Positions 1 through 8,745 of a stretch of 64,000 nucleotides of DNA are shown piece after piece (within the stretch, counting starts at the first letter, position 1; every line of letters starts with the position of its first letter). The DNA is from Massilia sp. UMI-21 (GTDB taxonomy: Bacteria; Pseudomonadota; Gammaproteobacteria; Burkholderiales; Burkholderiaceae_D): assembly GCA_015277795.1 (NCBI GenBank), contig CP063848.1, positions 2,046,001 through 2,110,000 on the forward strand. Reading direction: 5' to 3'. Below the pieces are notes generated by a model. It searched no databases. It was not told the origin of the DNA and saw only the letters and a program-made list of their open reading frames with translations. Position numbers and translations under genes: made by a program.

Positions 1-2146
1 CATCGTTGGCCTTGAGCACGCGGTAGCCGAGCGTCGTCAGGATGTCGACGGCCGTCGCGCGCACCGCTTCGTCGTCTTCGGCAACCAGCACCGTTTCGCT
101 GCCGCCCACCACCGGATGGGTCTCGAGGGGCACGTAGCTGTCTTCGGCATTGCGCGAACGCGGCAGGTAGAGCTTGATGGTGGTGCCTTCGCCGATCTCG
201 CTGTAGATCTTGATGTGTCCGCCGGACTGCTTGACCAGGCCATAGACCATCGATAGCCCAAGGCCCGTCCCCTTGCCCTCGGCCTTCGTCGAGAAGAACG
301 GTTCGAAGGCCTGGCGCATGACCTCGGGCGTCATTCCGGTGCCGGTATCGGTGACGGCCACGGCCACGTACTGACCCGGCGCCACGTCGGGGTGGGTGGC
401 GCAGTAGGCGGCGTCGAGCAGGGCATTGTTCACTTCGATGGTCAGCTTGCCGCGGCCATCCATCGCATCGCGTGCATTGATGGCCAGGTTGAGGATGGCG
501 TTTTCGAGCTGGGCGATGTCGACCGAGGTGCTCCACAGGCCGCCGGAGACCACCGTTTCCATCTCGACCTCCTCACCCAGGCTGCGGCGCAGCATGTCTT
601 CGATGCCGGTGATCAGGCGGCCGACCTTGATCACCTTTGGTTCGAGCGGCTGCTTGCGCGCGAAGGACAGCAGCGAGCTGGCCAGTTTGGCGCCCCGCTC
701 GACGCTGGCCAGCGCGTTTTCCACCCTGCGGCGAACGGCCGGCATGGCATGCACGTCGGCCTCCATCAGTTGCAGGTTACCGGAGATAACCTGCAGGAGA
801 TTATTGAAATCGTGCGCGACACCGCCGGTCAGCTTGCCGATCGTTTCCATTTTCTGCGCCTGTTGCAGCGCGGCTTCGGTCTGTCGCATGGCATCGGCCT
901 GTTGCAGTTCCGCGGTGATGTCCCGGCCGATGGCGTGGATGAAATGCGTGTCGGGCACCGCAGTCCAGGACAGGGTGCAATAGCTGCCGTCCATCCGGCG
1001 GTAGCGATTCTCGAAACGGAAAACGTGCGCGCCGCTGCTGAGGGAGCTGACGCGTTCGATGGTGGGCTGCACATCGTCGGGATGCACGAAGTCGAGGAAG
1101 GATTTTCCGACCACATCCTGCTCGCGCCAGCCCAGGGTCGAGGTGAACGCCGGGTTGACCGAGGTCAGCGTCGCATTGAAGTCGGCGACGAGCATGATGT
1201 CTTTCGACAGGCGCCAGATGCGGTCGCGCTCGGCCGTGCGTACCGAGATTTGCTCCTCGAGTGTGGCGTTCAGGCTGACGAGCGCCTGGGCCGTCGCTTT
1301 CTGGTCTTCGATATCGGTGTTGCTGCCGATCCAGCGGACCACCTCGCCACGCTCGTTGTGCATGGGCACGCCCCGCACCAGGTGCCAGCGGTAGGCGCCG
1401 TCATGACGCCGGATGCGGAATTCCGCTTCGTATTCCACGCCGCCCGCAATCGCCGCCGACCAGCGCGCGACGACGCTCGGGATGTCGTCCGGATGGATGA
1501 TGCTGGCCCAGGCCTCGCCATCCAGCTCGCCTTCGCGGGCGCCGGAATACGCATACACGCGCTGGTTGAACCAGTCGAGCCGGCCGTCGGCCGGCGCCGT
1601 CCACACATGGTGGGGCATCGCCTGTGCGAAGGTGCGGAATTTTGCCTCGCTCTCGCGCAGCGCCGACTCGGTTTTCACCTTGACGCTGGTTTCGATGACG
1701 AGGGCCAGCACGCCGACGATGTTGCCGTTCTCGTCGACGATCGGAGAATAGTCGAGGTTCATCCAGACCTGTTCCGGGGCGCCGCTGCGATGCAGCGTCA
1801 GCTCCTGGTCGACATAGCTCAGTGATTCGCCACGCATGACGCGTTTCATCACATTGTCGTTAAAGTCGGCAACCTCGGGCCATCCGTCGCGCACCTTCGA
1901 TCCCAGCAGCCGGGGATGGCGTCCACCTGCGACGCCGGCGTAGCCGTCGTTGTAGATCATGAAGCCATCTTCGCCCCACATGGTGACCATGGGCACCGGT
2001 GAGCGCAGCACCGCGCCGACGGTCGTCTTCAGCACGCCCGGCCAGGCGTCGATCGGACCCAGGGCGGTTCGGTTCCAGGAAAAGGCGCGAATCAGTTCCG
2101 CGGTGTTACCGCCGCCGTTCAGGAAGCTAAAGATATCAGGTGACAT
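1..2146 (-). CDS. hybrid sensor histidine kinase with PAS domains (3' end outside window)
   Basis: A multidomain two-component sensor whose C-terminus runs off the left edge. Reading down from the ATG at 2146, an N-terminal PAS/GAF-like part (about residues 1-140) is followed by two further PAS domains (about 150-290 and 300-420). Then comes a HisKA dimerisation box with the sequence GGVAHDFNNLLQ and phospho-acceptor His445. The HATPase domain carries an N-box (NLAINARDAM) and the G-box GKGTGLGLSMVYG. A receiver domain begins near residue 680 (ETVLVAEDD); its phospho-acceptor Asp lies outside the window. No membrane segment is visible, so it is probably cytoplasmic. There is no cognate regulator beside it in the window. 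The signal is unknown. Confidence 0.9.
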   Translation of the reverse strand, partial: MSPDIFSFLNGGGNTAELIRAFSWNRTALGPIDAWPGVLKTTVGAVLRSPVPMVTMWGEDGFMIYNDGYAGVAGGRHPRLLGSKVRDGWPEVADFNDNVMKRVMRGESLSYVDQELTLHRSGAPEQVWMNLDYSPIVDENGNIVGVLALVIETSVKVKTESALRESEAKFRTFAQAMPHHVWTAPADGRLDWFNQRVYAYSGAREGELDGEAWASIIHPDDIPSVVARWSAAIAGGVEYEAEFRIRRHDGAYRWHLVRGVPMHNERGEVVRWIGSNTDIEDQKATAQALVSLNATLEEQISVRTAERDRIWRLSKDIMLVADFNATLTSVNPAFTSTLGWREQDVVGKSFLDFVHPDDVQPTIERVSSLSSGAHVFRFENRYRRMDGSYCTLSWTAVPDTHFIHAIGRDITAELQQADAMRQTEAALQQAQKMETIGKLTGGVAHDFNNLLQVISGNLQLMEADVHAMPAVRRRVENALASVERGAKLASSLLSFARKQPLEPKVIKVGRLITGIEDMLRRSLGEEVEMETVVSGGLWSTSVDIAQLENAILNLAINARDAMDGRGKLTIEVNNALLDAAYCATHPDVAPGQYVAVAVTDTGTGMTPEVMRQAFEPFFSTKAEGKGTGLGLSMVYGLVKQSGGHIKIYSEIGEGTTIKLYLPRSRNAEDSYVPLETHPVVGGSETVLVAEDDEAVRATAVDILTTLGYRVLKAND

Positions 2147-2535
2147 GGTCGACGTCCGGAAGCCCAAAGAGCTGGATTTTACGTGCTCACGGAGCTGGAC
2201 ACTAATACAACTTGACGGTGTGTAGTGCGATCGACGCGTGTCTGGCGTGCCAAGTAGGTAAAAGCTGCCCTTTTCATCAACATAAATAGAATTTCACAAT
2301 GCGAAAATTCGCGCTGCAAAGCAGCAAACCATTATTCCAGTCTCCAGGATGTTTTTTCGTCATGTGAAATTTGGTATGTAAGCCATTGAAATAAAAAGAT
2401 TTAATTTAGATGCGCTCCTGGGGCTGTTTGAATCGCGCGCGCAGCAAAGGTGCGTAATATAAATAGCACCAAGTCTTGCTGCGCCCATGGCGCGCCTGAC
2501 TAGCACAGCCTTCCCCCATAAAACAGGAGTTATCG
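2147..2535. promoter_or_regulatory. intergenic control region upstream of aceA
   Basis: 389 bases with no credible gene, between the divergently transcribed kinase and isocitrate lyase. The part from about 2270 to 2480 is clearly AT-richer than its surroundings, as expected for promoter DNA. Two small inverted repeats lie side by side: GCGAA-aa-TTCGC at 2301-2312 and GCTGC-aaa-GCAGC at 2313-2325. They could be operator sites for a carbon-source regulator of aceA, but this is inference. A good Shine-Dalgarno sequence (aacaggag) sits just before the aceA ATG. Confidence 0.45.
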
Positions 2536-4116
2536 ATGTCCCAGTTCCACACCGATGTTGAATCCATTTCCAGTCTCAAGGCGATGCATGGCAGTGCCTG
2601 GAATTCCATCAATCCGGAATCGGCCGCGCGCATGCGCGCCCAGAACCGGTTCAAGACCGGCCTGGATATTGCACGCTACACCGCCGGCATCATGCGCAAG
2701 GATATGGCTGCCTACGATGCCGATCCGTCCATGTATACCCAGTCGCTGGGGTGCTGGCATGGTTTCATCGGGCAGCAAAAGCTGATCTCGATCAAGAAGC
2801 ATTTCAACAGCACCGATCGCCGCTACCTGTACCTGTCGGGTTGGATGATCGCCGCCCTGCGCTCCGAATTCGGCCCGCTGCCGGACCAGTCGATGCACGA
2901 GAAGACCGCGGTGCCGGCCCTGATCAAGGAGCTGTACACCTTCCTGCGCCAGGCCGACGCGCGTGAACTGGGCGGCCTGTTCCGCCAGCTCGACGACGCC
3001 TCCGGCGCCGCCAGGGAAGCCATCCAGCACAAGATCGACAACTTCGTGACGCACGTGGTGCCCATCATCGCCGACATCGACGCCGGTTTTGGTAACGCCG
3101 AGGCCACCTACCTGCTGGCCAAGCAGATGATCGAAACGGGCGCCTGCTGCATCCAGCTCGAGAACCAGGTCTCCGACGAGAAGCAGTGCGGCCACCAGGA
3201 CGGCAAGGTCACCGTCCCGCACGAGGACTTCCTGGCCAAGATCCGCGCGGTGCGCTATGCCTTCCTCGAGCTGGGGGTGGACGACGGCGTGATCGTTGCG
3301 CGTACCGACTCGCTGGGCGCCGGTCTGACCAAGCAGATCGCCTTCACCCGCGAACCGGGCGACCTCGGCGACCAGTACAACGCTTTCCTGGACGCGGAAG
3401 AAGTATCTGTCGAGTCCCTGAAGAACGGTGACGTGCTTCTGAATCGCGACGGAAAACTGTTGCGCCCGAAGCGCCTGCCGAGCAATTTGTTCCAGTTCCG
3501 CGAGGGCACGGGCGAAGCGCGTTGCGTGCTGGACTGCATCACTTCGCTGCAGAACGGCGCCGACCTGTTGTGGATCGAAACCGAAAAACCCCATATCGGC
3601 CAGATCGGCGGCATGGTGAACGAGATCCGTAAAGTCATTCCCAACGCCAAGCTGGTGTACAACAACAGCCCCTCGTTCAACTGGACCCTGAATTTCCGTC
3701 AGCAAGTGTTCGACAGCATGAAAGCCGAGGGCAAGGATGTCAGCGCCTACGAACGCAACATGCTGATGAGCGTCGAATACGACGATACCGAGCTGGCGCG
3801 CATCGCCGACGAGAAGATCCGCACCTTCCAGGCCGACTCGGCGCGTGAAGCCGGCATCTTCCATCACCTGATCACGCTGCCGACCTACCATACCGCGGCA
3901 CTGTCGACCGACAATCTGGCGAAAGAGTATTTCGGCGAGCAGGGCATGCTGGGCTATGTGGCGGGTGTGCAGCGCCAGGAGATCCGCCAGGGAATCGCCT
4001 GCGTCAAGCACCAGAACATGTCGGGTTCGGATATCGGCGACGACCACAAGGACTACTTCAGCGGTGAAGCGGCGCTCAAGGCCGGCGGCAAGCACAACAC
4101 GATGAACCAGTTCTGA
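2536..4116 (+). CDS. aceA: isocitrate lyase (long, about 530-residue form)
   Basis: Cleaves isocitrate to succinate and glyoxylate, the first committed step of the glyoxylate bypass used for growth on acetate and fatty acids. At 526 aa it matches the long bacterial subfamily rather than the 430-aa enterobacterial type. The active-site signature reads KQCGH at residues 216-220, with catalytic Cys218; the usual form is K(K/R)CGH, and KQCGH is known from the long subfamily. The Mg-binding region reads ADIDAGFGN. The start is fixed by aacaggag eight bases upstream. Malate synthase is not in this window. A hairpin and a degenerate 3-hydroxyacyl-CoA dehydrogenase domain follow. Confidence 0.96.
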   Translation: MSQFHTDVESISSLKAMHGSAWNSINPESAARMRAQNRFKTGLDIARYTAGIMRKDMAAYDADPSMYTQSLGCWHGFIGQQKLISIKKHFNSTDRRYLYLSGWMIAALRSEFGPLPDQSMHEKTAVPALIKELYTFLRQADARELGGLFRQLDDASGAAREAIQHKIDNFVTHVVPIIADIDAGFGNAEATYLLAKQMIETGACCIQLENQVSDEKQCGHQDGKVTVPHEDFLAKIRAVRYAFLELGVDDGVIVARTDSLGAGLTKQIAFTREPGDLGDQYNAFLDAEEVSVESLKNGDVLLNRDGKLLRPKRLPSNLFQFREGTGEARCVLDCITSLQNGADLLWIETEKPHIGQIGGMVNEIRKVIPNAKLVYNNSPSFNWTLNFRQQVFDSMKAEGKDVSAYERNMLMSVEYDDTELARIADEKIRTFQADSAREAGIFHHLITLPTYHTAALSTDNLAKEYFGEQGMLGYVAGVQRQEIRQGIACVKHQNMSGSDIGDDHKDYFSGEAALKAGGKHNTMNQF

Positions 4117-4132
4117 CCGGCTGCAGGAAAGG

Positions 4133-4157
4133 GGGGACGCCGGCTTGCGGCGTCCCC
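4133..4157 (+). terminator. hairpin after aceA, terminator-like without a U-run
   Basis: Nine-base perfect inverted repeat (ggggacgcc / ggcgtcccc) with a 7-base loop, 16 bases after the aceA stop. No T-run follows, so it may be a 3'-end stabiliser or a weak terminator rather than a strong intrinsic one. It lies 27 bases before the next start codon. Confidence 0.4.
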
Positions 4158-4184
4158 GGTCTATTCGCAAGCTCTGGGACAAAC

Positions 4185-4913
4185 ATGAATAATGCACATA
4201 CCAGCCCCGCAAGCAGTGGCGCGACTGCCCCGGTGAGCGATGACGCAGCGGGCAGCCGCGCTTCGGTCCGCGCTTCCGTCGGCGCTTTCGTCCGATGCCA
4301 GATTCACACAGACCCGCATGCGCGGGCCTTACCCGCGACCGCGGGCTTCTCTGAACAGCCAGCCAACGATACCGTACGCCCGGTGGGCCGCGTCGGCATC
4401 ATGGGCGCGAACGGCATGGGGATCGGCCTCGCCCGGGCATTACTCGATGCCGACATGCCGGTCACGGTGTTCGACAGGCGGGAGGCGCTCGACCAGGGGC
4501 GCGCGCTGCTGCGCGCAAGTTACACGGACGCGCTCACGGGCGGCGCGCTGACTGCAAATCAGCGTTACCGGCGCCTGGCGCTGTTTGCCGCCACCGAGAG
4601 ATTCCATCACCTGAAGGACTGTGATCTCATCATCGAAGTCATGTCCATCGATGCGAAGACCAGGGAAACGTTCTTCCGATGGCTGGACGAAACAGGCAAG
4701 CCCGGTGCAGTCCTGGTAGCGAACGCGTCCGGTTCCCAGCTCGACGGCATTGCCCGCCTCACAAGGCGGCCCGGCGACGTCCTGGGGCTGCGCTTCCCGG
4801 ACACCGGCCTGCCATCCAAGGCGGCGTGCCTGGTGCGCGCAAGAGAGACCTCGGGCGACGCCTACACGACGACGGCTGAACTCCTGACCGGCATCTGCAA
4901 GCTGCAGGCTTGA
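4185..4913 (+). CDS. degenerate 3-hydroxyacyl-CoA dehydrogenase NAD-binding domain protein
   Basis: 242 aa. After about 65 low-similarity residues comes a Rossmann fold resembling the N-terminal domain of 3-hydroxyacyl-CoA dehydrogenases: GRVGIMGANGMGIGLA near residues 67-82, an acidic NAD-ribose residue in VFDRRE, and DCDLIIEVMSIDAKTRETFF. The glycine motif reads GANGMG instead of the usual GAGTMG. The catalytic His region (usually G-L-H-F-F-N-P) reads GLRFPDTG, so the His is Arg and the Asn-Pro is gone. The all-helical C-terminal domain is absent. I infer a protein that may bind a dinucleotide but is unlikely to be a dehydrogenase. It follows aceA by 68 bases and may be cotranscribed. The ribosome binding site is poor. 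Confidence 0.6.
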   Translation: MNNAHTSPASSGATAPVSDDAAGSRASVRASVGAFVRCQIHTDPHARALPATAGFSEQPANDTVRPVGRVGIMGANGMGIGLARALLDADMPVTVFDRREALDQGRALLRASYTDALTGGALTANQRYRRLALFAATERFHHLKDCDLIIEVMSIDAKTRETFFRWLDETGKPGAVLVANASGSQLDGIARLTRRPGDVLGLRFPDTGLPSKAACLVRARETSGDAYTTTAELLTGICKLQA

Positions 4914-5244
4914 CGACCGGCGATCAGGCAGGCAGGCGGGCGGCCAGCCGGCGTCATGCGTGATTCTATTGCAACTCCAGGAAGTTATGCGTTTCGCGAA
5001 TGGCAGACATGCGGAACGCGAACTTTCATTGCGGTGCAACATCGGTAATAATGCGGGCCTGTACCCAGTAGTACCTTCCATGTTCGCGGATGTTGGCATC
5101 GCAAGTGCCGGCATCGCGCAGCGCTGACGCCCCCCGATTTCGTTCATGCATTGTGAGGAAAATGACGCATCATCTCCTGTCCGGCTCGACTTCCTACCGA
5201 GATGACGAACGTGCCACGTGTGCGGCCGGTAGCGAGGTGGCACG
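4914..5244. other. intergenic stretch without a recognisable gene
   Basis: 331 bases between the dehydrogenase-like gene and the YitT-like gene. No frame has convincing start, ribosome binding site and family resemblance. The right part presumably holds the promoter of the downstream membrane protein gene, and gaggtgg near 5234-5240 serves as its ribosome binding site. I see no strong repeat or terminator. Confidence 0.4.
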
Positions 5245-5904
5245 ATGATGCAGGGCGCCTTGCAACCGCAAGCGCAGCCCCAGCCTGCGATGGCGAGCCG
5301 CCCGGTGTCGGCCAAGCCGCATACCGTTTTCGACGACGTCTACGGCATTACCGTGGGCATCCTGTTCGTCGTCATGGGCGTGCTGCTGCTCCAGGCCGCC
5401 GGCCTGATCACGGGCGGGGTGGCCGGCATCGCGCTGCTGGTGTCCTATGTGTCGGGCTATTCGGTCGGCATGCTGTTCATGCTCATCAACCTGCCGTTCT
5501 TCCTGTTCGGCTACCTGTTCATGGGTGCACGCTTCACCGTCAAGTCCCTGCTCGGCAGCGTCATGATCATGGCGCTGCTCAAACTGGTGCCGAACGGCCT
5601 GGTGATTGGGCACGTCCATCCGATGGTCGCGGCCCTGGGCGGCGGCACCTTCTGCGGGATGGGCATCCTGGCCCTGGCGCGCCATGGCGCCGGTGTGGGC
5701 GGCACGGGTATCGTCACCCTGTGGCTGCAGAAGCGCTACGGCATCAATGCCGGCCGCACCCAGGTCGCGATCGACGGCGTCATCTTGCTGGCCGCGCTGT
5801 CGCTGGTGGCCCCGCAACTGGTGGGCTGGTCCTCGCTCAGCGCGATCGCGATGAGCAGCATGGTCATGGCCTGGCATCGCCCGGGCCGCTATTTCGGTAA
5901 CTGA
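5245..5904 (+). CDS. YitT/YczE-like integral membrane protein
   Basis: 219 aa, mostly hydrophobic. After a polar N-terminus there are five or six membrane segments, beginning with DDVYGITVGILFVVMGVLLL near residue 30 and including GGVAGIALLVSY and PVGGTGIVTLWLQ-like glycine-rich turns. The repeated 'GxTGGVAGIA...GVGGTGIV' layout is typical of the YitT family (DUF161), here without the C-terminal DUF2179 domain. Substrate and function are unknown in the family. Start chosen at the tandem ATGATG because gaggtgg lies 5-8 bases upstream; the ATG at 5290 is an alternative. It appears monocistronic. Confidence 0.7.
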   Translation: MMQGALQPQAQPQPAMASRPVSAKPHTVFDDVYGITVGILFVVMGVLLLQAAGLITGGVAGIALLVSYVSGYSVGMLFMLINLPFFLFGYLFMGARFTVKSLLGSVMIMALLKLVPNGLVIGHVHPMVAALGGGTFCGMGILALARHGAGVGGTGIVTLWLQKRYGINAGRTQVAIDGVILLAALSLVAPQLVGWSSLSAIAMSSMVMAWHRPGRYFGN

Positions 5905-6221
5905 CCCGCCGCCGAGCCTTCAGCGCGCGCTCACGGCCGGTACCGGCCGCGCTTCGGGCGCCACCGCATGTCCGTCCCGCGCACCGGCGCGCCGCGCCGG
6001 TGCGCGATGGATCCGTACGGCGCGGACCTCGCTGGCCAGCATGACAACGCAATGCTGGCCACGTTCCAGGCCGATCACTATCTCGCCTGTGCCATCCCAT
6101 TTGTTGTAGTTCCGTCAAAAACAGTGCTGTCTGCCACAAATGAAGCGGACGCGGTTATGTTTCTTCGCGGGAACTTCGTTACAATGTGTGTTTATTCCAC
6201 TTGCATCGCTATGATGTTGTC
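5905..6221. other. intergenic stretch with one hairpin
   Basis: 317 bases with no credible gene. It contains a perfect 10-base inverted repeat tggccagcat / atgctggcca at 6033-6061 (9-base loop) without a T-run, possibly the 3' end of the YitT-like transcript. The last 100 bases are AT-richer. A TACAAT hexamer at 6180-6185, 36 bases before the downstream ATG, is a possible -10 element, though no good -35 is seen. Confidence 0.4.
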
Positions 6222-7916
6222 ATGAGCGGCTTCCTTGCAAAAATGCGTCTCTCCAGCGTCATGACGGTGGCTGTTTGTGCCACGGTCGCGCTGACGGTCG
6301 CGCTGCAACTGGTACTCGTCAACCACTTTGCCGTACGCCAGGCACGTGAAGAAGCCCAGTTGCGCCTGCAGCAGCTGTCGTGGCAGATGCGCGATACGCT
6401 GAACCGCGTGGTCGAGCAGGCCACCGACGATACCCGGTTGCTGGCCGAGTTGCCGCAAGTGCGCTATGCGAAGAACGCCGGCGACAGCCGCGCGGTGCTG
6501 GAAAGCCTGCAGCGCACCTTCCCTGACTACGCCTGGATCGGCATCGCCGACCTCGACGGCAGAGTCACTGCCTCCACCGGGCGCATGCTCGAAGGCGCGA
6601 ACGTCAGCAAGCGTCCCTGGTTCAGCGCCGGCATGCGCGGCGCCCACGCCAGCGACTACCACCCGGCCCAACTGCTGGAGAAGGTCCTGCCGCGCAGGGC
6701 CGATCCATGGCGCTTCGTCGACACATCCGGGCCCATCGTCGATGCCGAGGGCAAGCTGGTGGGCGTGCTCGGCATGCACATGAGCTGGGAGTGGGCGCGG
6801 CGCCATGCGCGCAAGCTGCTCACGCCGGCGCTGCGCGAATACGGCGCGGAGATCTTCGTGATCCGCGACGACGGCACCGTCCTGCTCGGTCCGCAGTCGA
6901 TGATCGAGACCAGGGTCGACACCACCAGCCTGCGCCTGGCGCAGAAAGGCATGACCGGATCGTTGCGCGAAGTCTGGCCCGATGGCCGCGCCTACCTCAC
7001 CGGCTACAGCCGGACCGGTGACGTGCTCGACCCCGCCTCGCTGCGCTGGAGCGTGCTGGTGCGCCAGACCGAACAGCGGGCCCTGGCGGGCACGGTGGAC
7101 CTGAAGCGGCGCATGCTCGGCTGGAGTGCCCTGCTGGCCCTGGCGCTGGCCGGCGTCGCCGCCATGATGGCGCGCCACTTGACGCGGCCGATGGCGGCGT
7201 TGCGCGAAGCGATCGAGCGCGTGACCGACGCGACCCGGGCCGGCAGGGACGCGCCGCCGATCCCGCAGATCGACGGCTTCCTCGAGACCCAGGTCCTGTC
7301 GAGCACGATGCGCGAACTGGTGAACAGCGAGGCCGCGCACCGCGCGGCGCTGCTGGCCCTCAACGAGCGCCTCGAGGTGACCGTTGCCGAGCGCACCGCC
7401 GAACTGCAGGCGATGCTGCTGCGCGACGTGCTCACCGGCCTGCCGAACCGCCGCGCGCTGCTCGAGACCCTGCCCGAGGCGGCCAGCCGCGCGCGCCGCG
7501 TCGGGCGTCCGGCCGCGCTGCTGTTCCTCGACATGGACGGCTTCAAGGCGGTCAATGACACCTACGGTCACGACGAAGGCGACGAGCTGCTGCGCCAGTA
7601 CGGCGAGCGCCTGGCGCTGGGCGTGCGCAAGACCGATATGGTGGCCCGCCTGGCCGGCGACGAGTTCGTGGTCGTGCTGGAGATGCTCAGCGATGCCGCG
7701 CATGCCGAGGAGACCGCGCGCAAGCTGCTCGATCGCCTCAGGGAACCGTTCATGCTGCAGGGCGCCGCGGTAGAGGTGGGCGCCAGCATCGGCATCGCGC
7801 TGCACCGCCCGGACGACCCGCCCGACGTCGACGCCTGGCTGGCGCGCGCCGACCACGCCATGTACGCGGTCAAGCGCACCGGCAAGAACGGCGTGGCGAT
7901 CGCAGCCTCGCTCTGA
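6222..7916 (+). CDS. membrane sensor diguanylate cyclase (Cache-HAMP-GGDEF)
   Basis: 564 aa. An N-terminal membrane segment (about residues 13-35) is followed by a periplasmic Cache-like sensor (about 40-290, with DYAWIGIADLDGRV and VSKRPWFSAG). A second membrane segment lies near 310-330, then a HAMP-like linker and a C-terminal GGDEF domain (about 405-560). The signature reads AGDEF rather than GGDEF; the metal and base-binding residues (LLFLDMDGFKAVND) are intact. An RxxD inhibitory site (RKTD) stands five residues before the signature, as in product-inhibited cyclases. It should make c-di-GMP in response to a periplasmic ligand. Start placed at ATG 6222, because upstream in-frame residues lack homology-like character. 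Confidence 0.88.
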   Translation: MSGFLAKMRLSSVMTVAVCATVALTVALQLVLVNHFAVRQAREEAQLRLQQLSWQMRDTLNRVVEQATDDTRLLAELPQVRYAKNAGDSRAVLESLQRTFPDYAWIGIADLDGRVTASTGRMLEGANVSKRPWFSAGMRGAHASDYHPAQLLEKVLPRRADPWRFVDTSGPIVDAEGKLVGVLGMHMSWEWARRHARKLLTPALREYGAEIFVIRDDGTVLLGPQSMIETRVDTTSLRLAQKGMTGSLREVWPDGRAYLTGYSRTGDVLDPASLRWSVLVRQTEQRALAGTVDLKRRMLGWSALLALALAGVAAMMARHLTRPMAALREAIERVTDATRAGRDAPPIPQIDGFLETQVLSSTMRELVNSEAAHRAALLALNERLEVTVAERTAELQAMLLRDVLTGLPNRRALLETLPEAASRARRVGRPAALLFLDMDGFKAVNDTYGHDEGDELLRQYGERLALGVRKTDMVARLAGDEFVVVLEMLSDAAHAEETARKLLDRLREPFMLQGAAVEVGASIGIALHRPDDPPDVDAWLARADHAMYAVKRTGKNGVAIAASL

Positions 7917-7992
7917 GGCGAAGCGCTTGCCCTCGGGGGCGGGCGGCTGCTACCATCGCCGCACTGTTAGCCTCCCGGCCGAGCTGCTTCGC

Positions 7993-8724
7993 ATGTCCCA
8001 GATCACCCAACTCATCGCCACCCTCAAGCGCGAGCTCAAGCAACAGGGCAAGACCTACCGCGACGTCGCCGAGGCCCTGGGCCTGTCCGAACCGAGCGTC
8101 AAGCGCCTGTTCGCCACCGAGCAGTTCACGCTCGACCGCCTGGTCGAGATCTGCGGATTGCTGGGTTTCACGCTGGCCGAGCTGGCGCAGGAAGCGGGGC
8201 AGGGCAGCCAGCGCCTGCGCACCCTGAGCCCGGCGCAGGAGCGCGAGCTGGTGTCCGATGCGCGCCTGCTGCTGGTGGCGGTGTGCGCGCTGAACCACTG
8301 GACCATGGCCCAGATGCTGCAGGCCTACCGCCTGAGCGAAGCCGAGTGCGTGCAGCAGTTGCTGCGCCTCGACAAGCTTGCCTTGATCACGCTATTGCCC
8401 GGCAACCGCATCCGCCTGAACGTGGCGCGCGATTTCGACTGGCTGCCGGGCGGGCCGATCCGCCAGTACTTCCGCGAGCAGGGCATGCCCGAGTTTATCG
8501 ACAGCGCCTTCGGCCAGCCGGGCGATACCCTCGACTTCGTGCACGGCATGCTCACCGAGAGCGCACACGCCAAGCTGCAGGGCGAGCTGCGCCAGCTCAG
8601 ATCGCGCTTCGCCCAGCTCCACGAAGACAGCCTGGCGGCCCCGCTGCCGCAACGGCGCGGTACCGGCTTGCTGCTGGCGCTGCGGGAGTGGGAACCGGCC
8701 GCGTTCGCGGGCTTGCGCAGGTAG
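7993..8724 (+). CDS. XRE-family transcriptional regulator
   Basis: 243 aa. An N-terminal helix-turn-helix covers about residues 8-60 (TYRDVAEALGLSEPSVKRLF), followed by a helical C-terminal region of about 180 residues without a recognisable ligand domain (GNRIRLNVARDFDWLPGGPI, PEFIDSAFGQ). This N-HTH plus long C-terminus layout is common in beta- and gammaproteobacterial regulators of unknown target. Start taken at ATG 7993, placing the helix-turn-helix at the usual distance; the upstream frame is unlikely coding. It lies 76 bases after the cyclase and converges on the amylase gene. Confidence 0.82.
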   Translation: MSQITQLIATLKRELKQQGKTYRDVAEALGLSEPSVKRLFATEQFTLDRLVEICGLLGFTLAELAQEAGQGSQRLRTLSPAQERELVSDARLLLVAVCALNHWTMAQMLQAYRLSEAECVQQLLRLDKLALITLLPGNRIRLNVARDFDWLPGGPIRQYFREQGMPEFIDSAFGQPGDTLDFVHGMLTESAHAKLQGELRQLRSRFAQLHEDSLAAPLPQRRGTGLLLALREWEPAAFAGLRR

Positions 8725-8745
8725 GGCGGCAAGCGGCGCCAGGCC

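Noticed and set aside
2530..4212. A 560-codon open frame opposite isocitrate lyase
   Set aside because: Isocitrate lyase is certain on the plus strand; the opposite frame has no ribosome binding site or family features.
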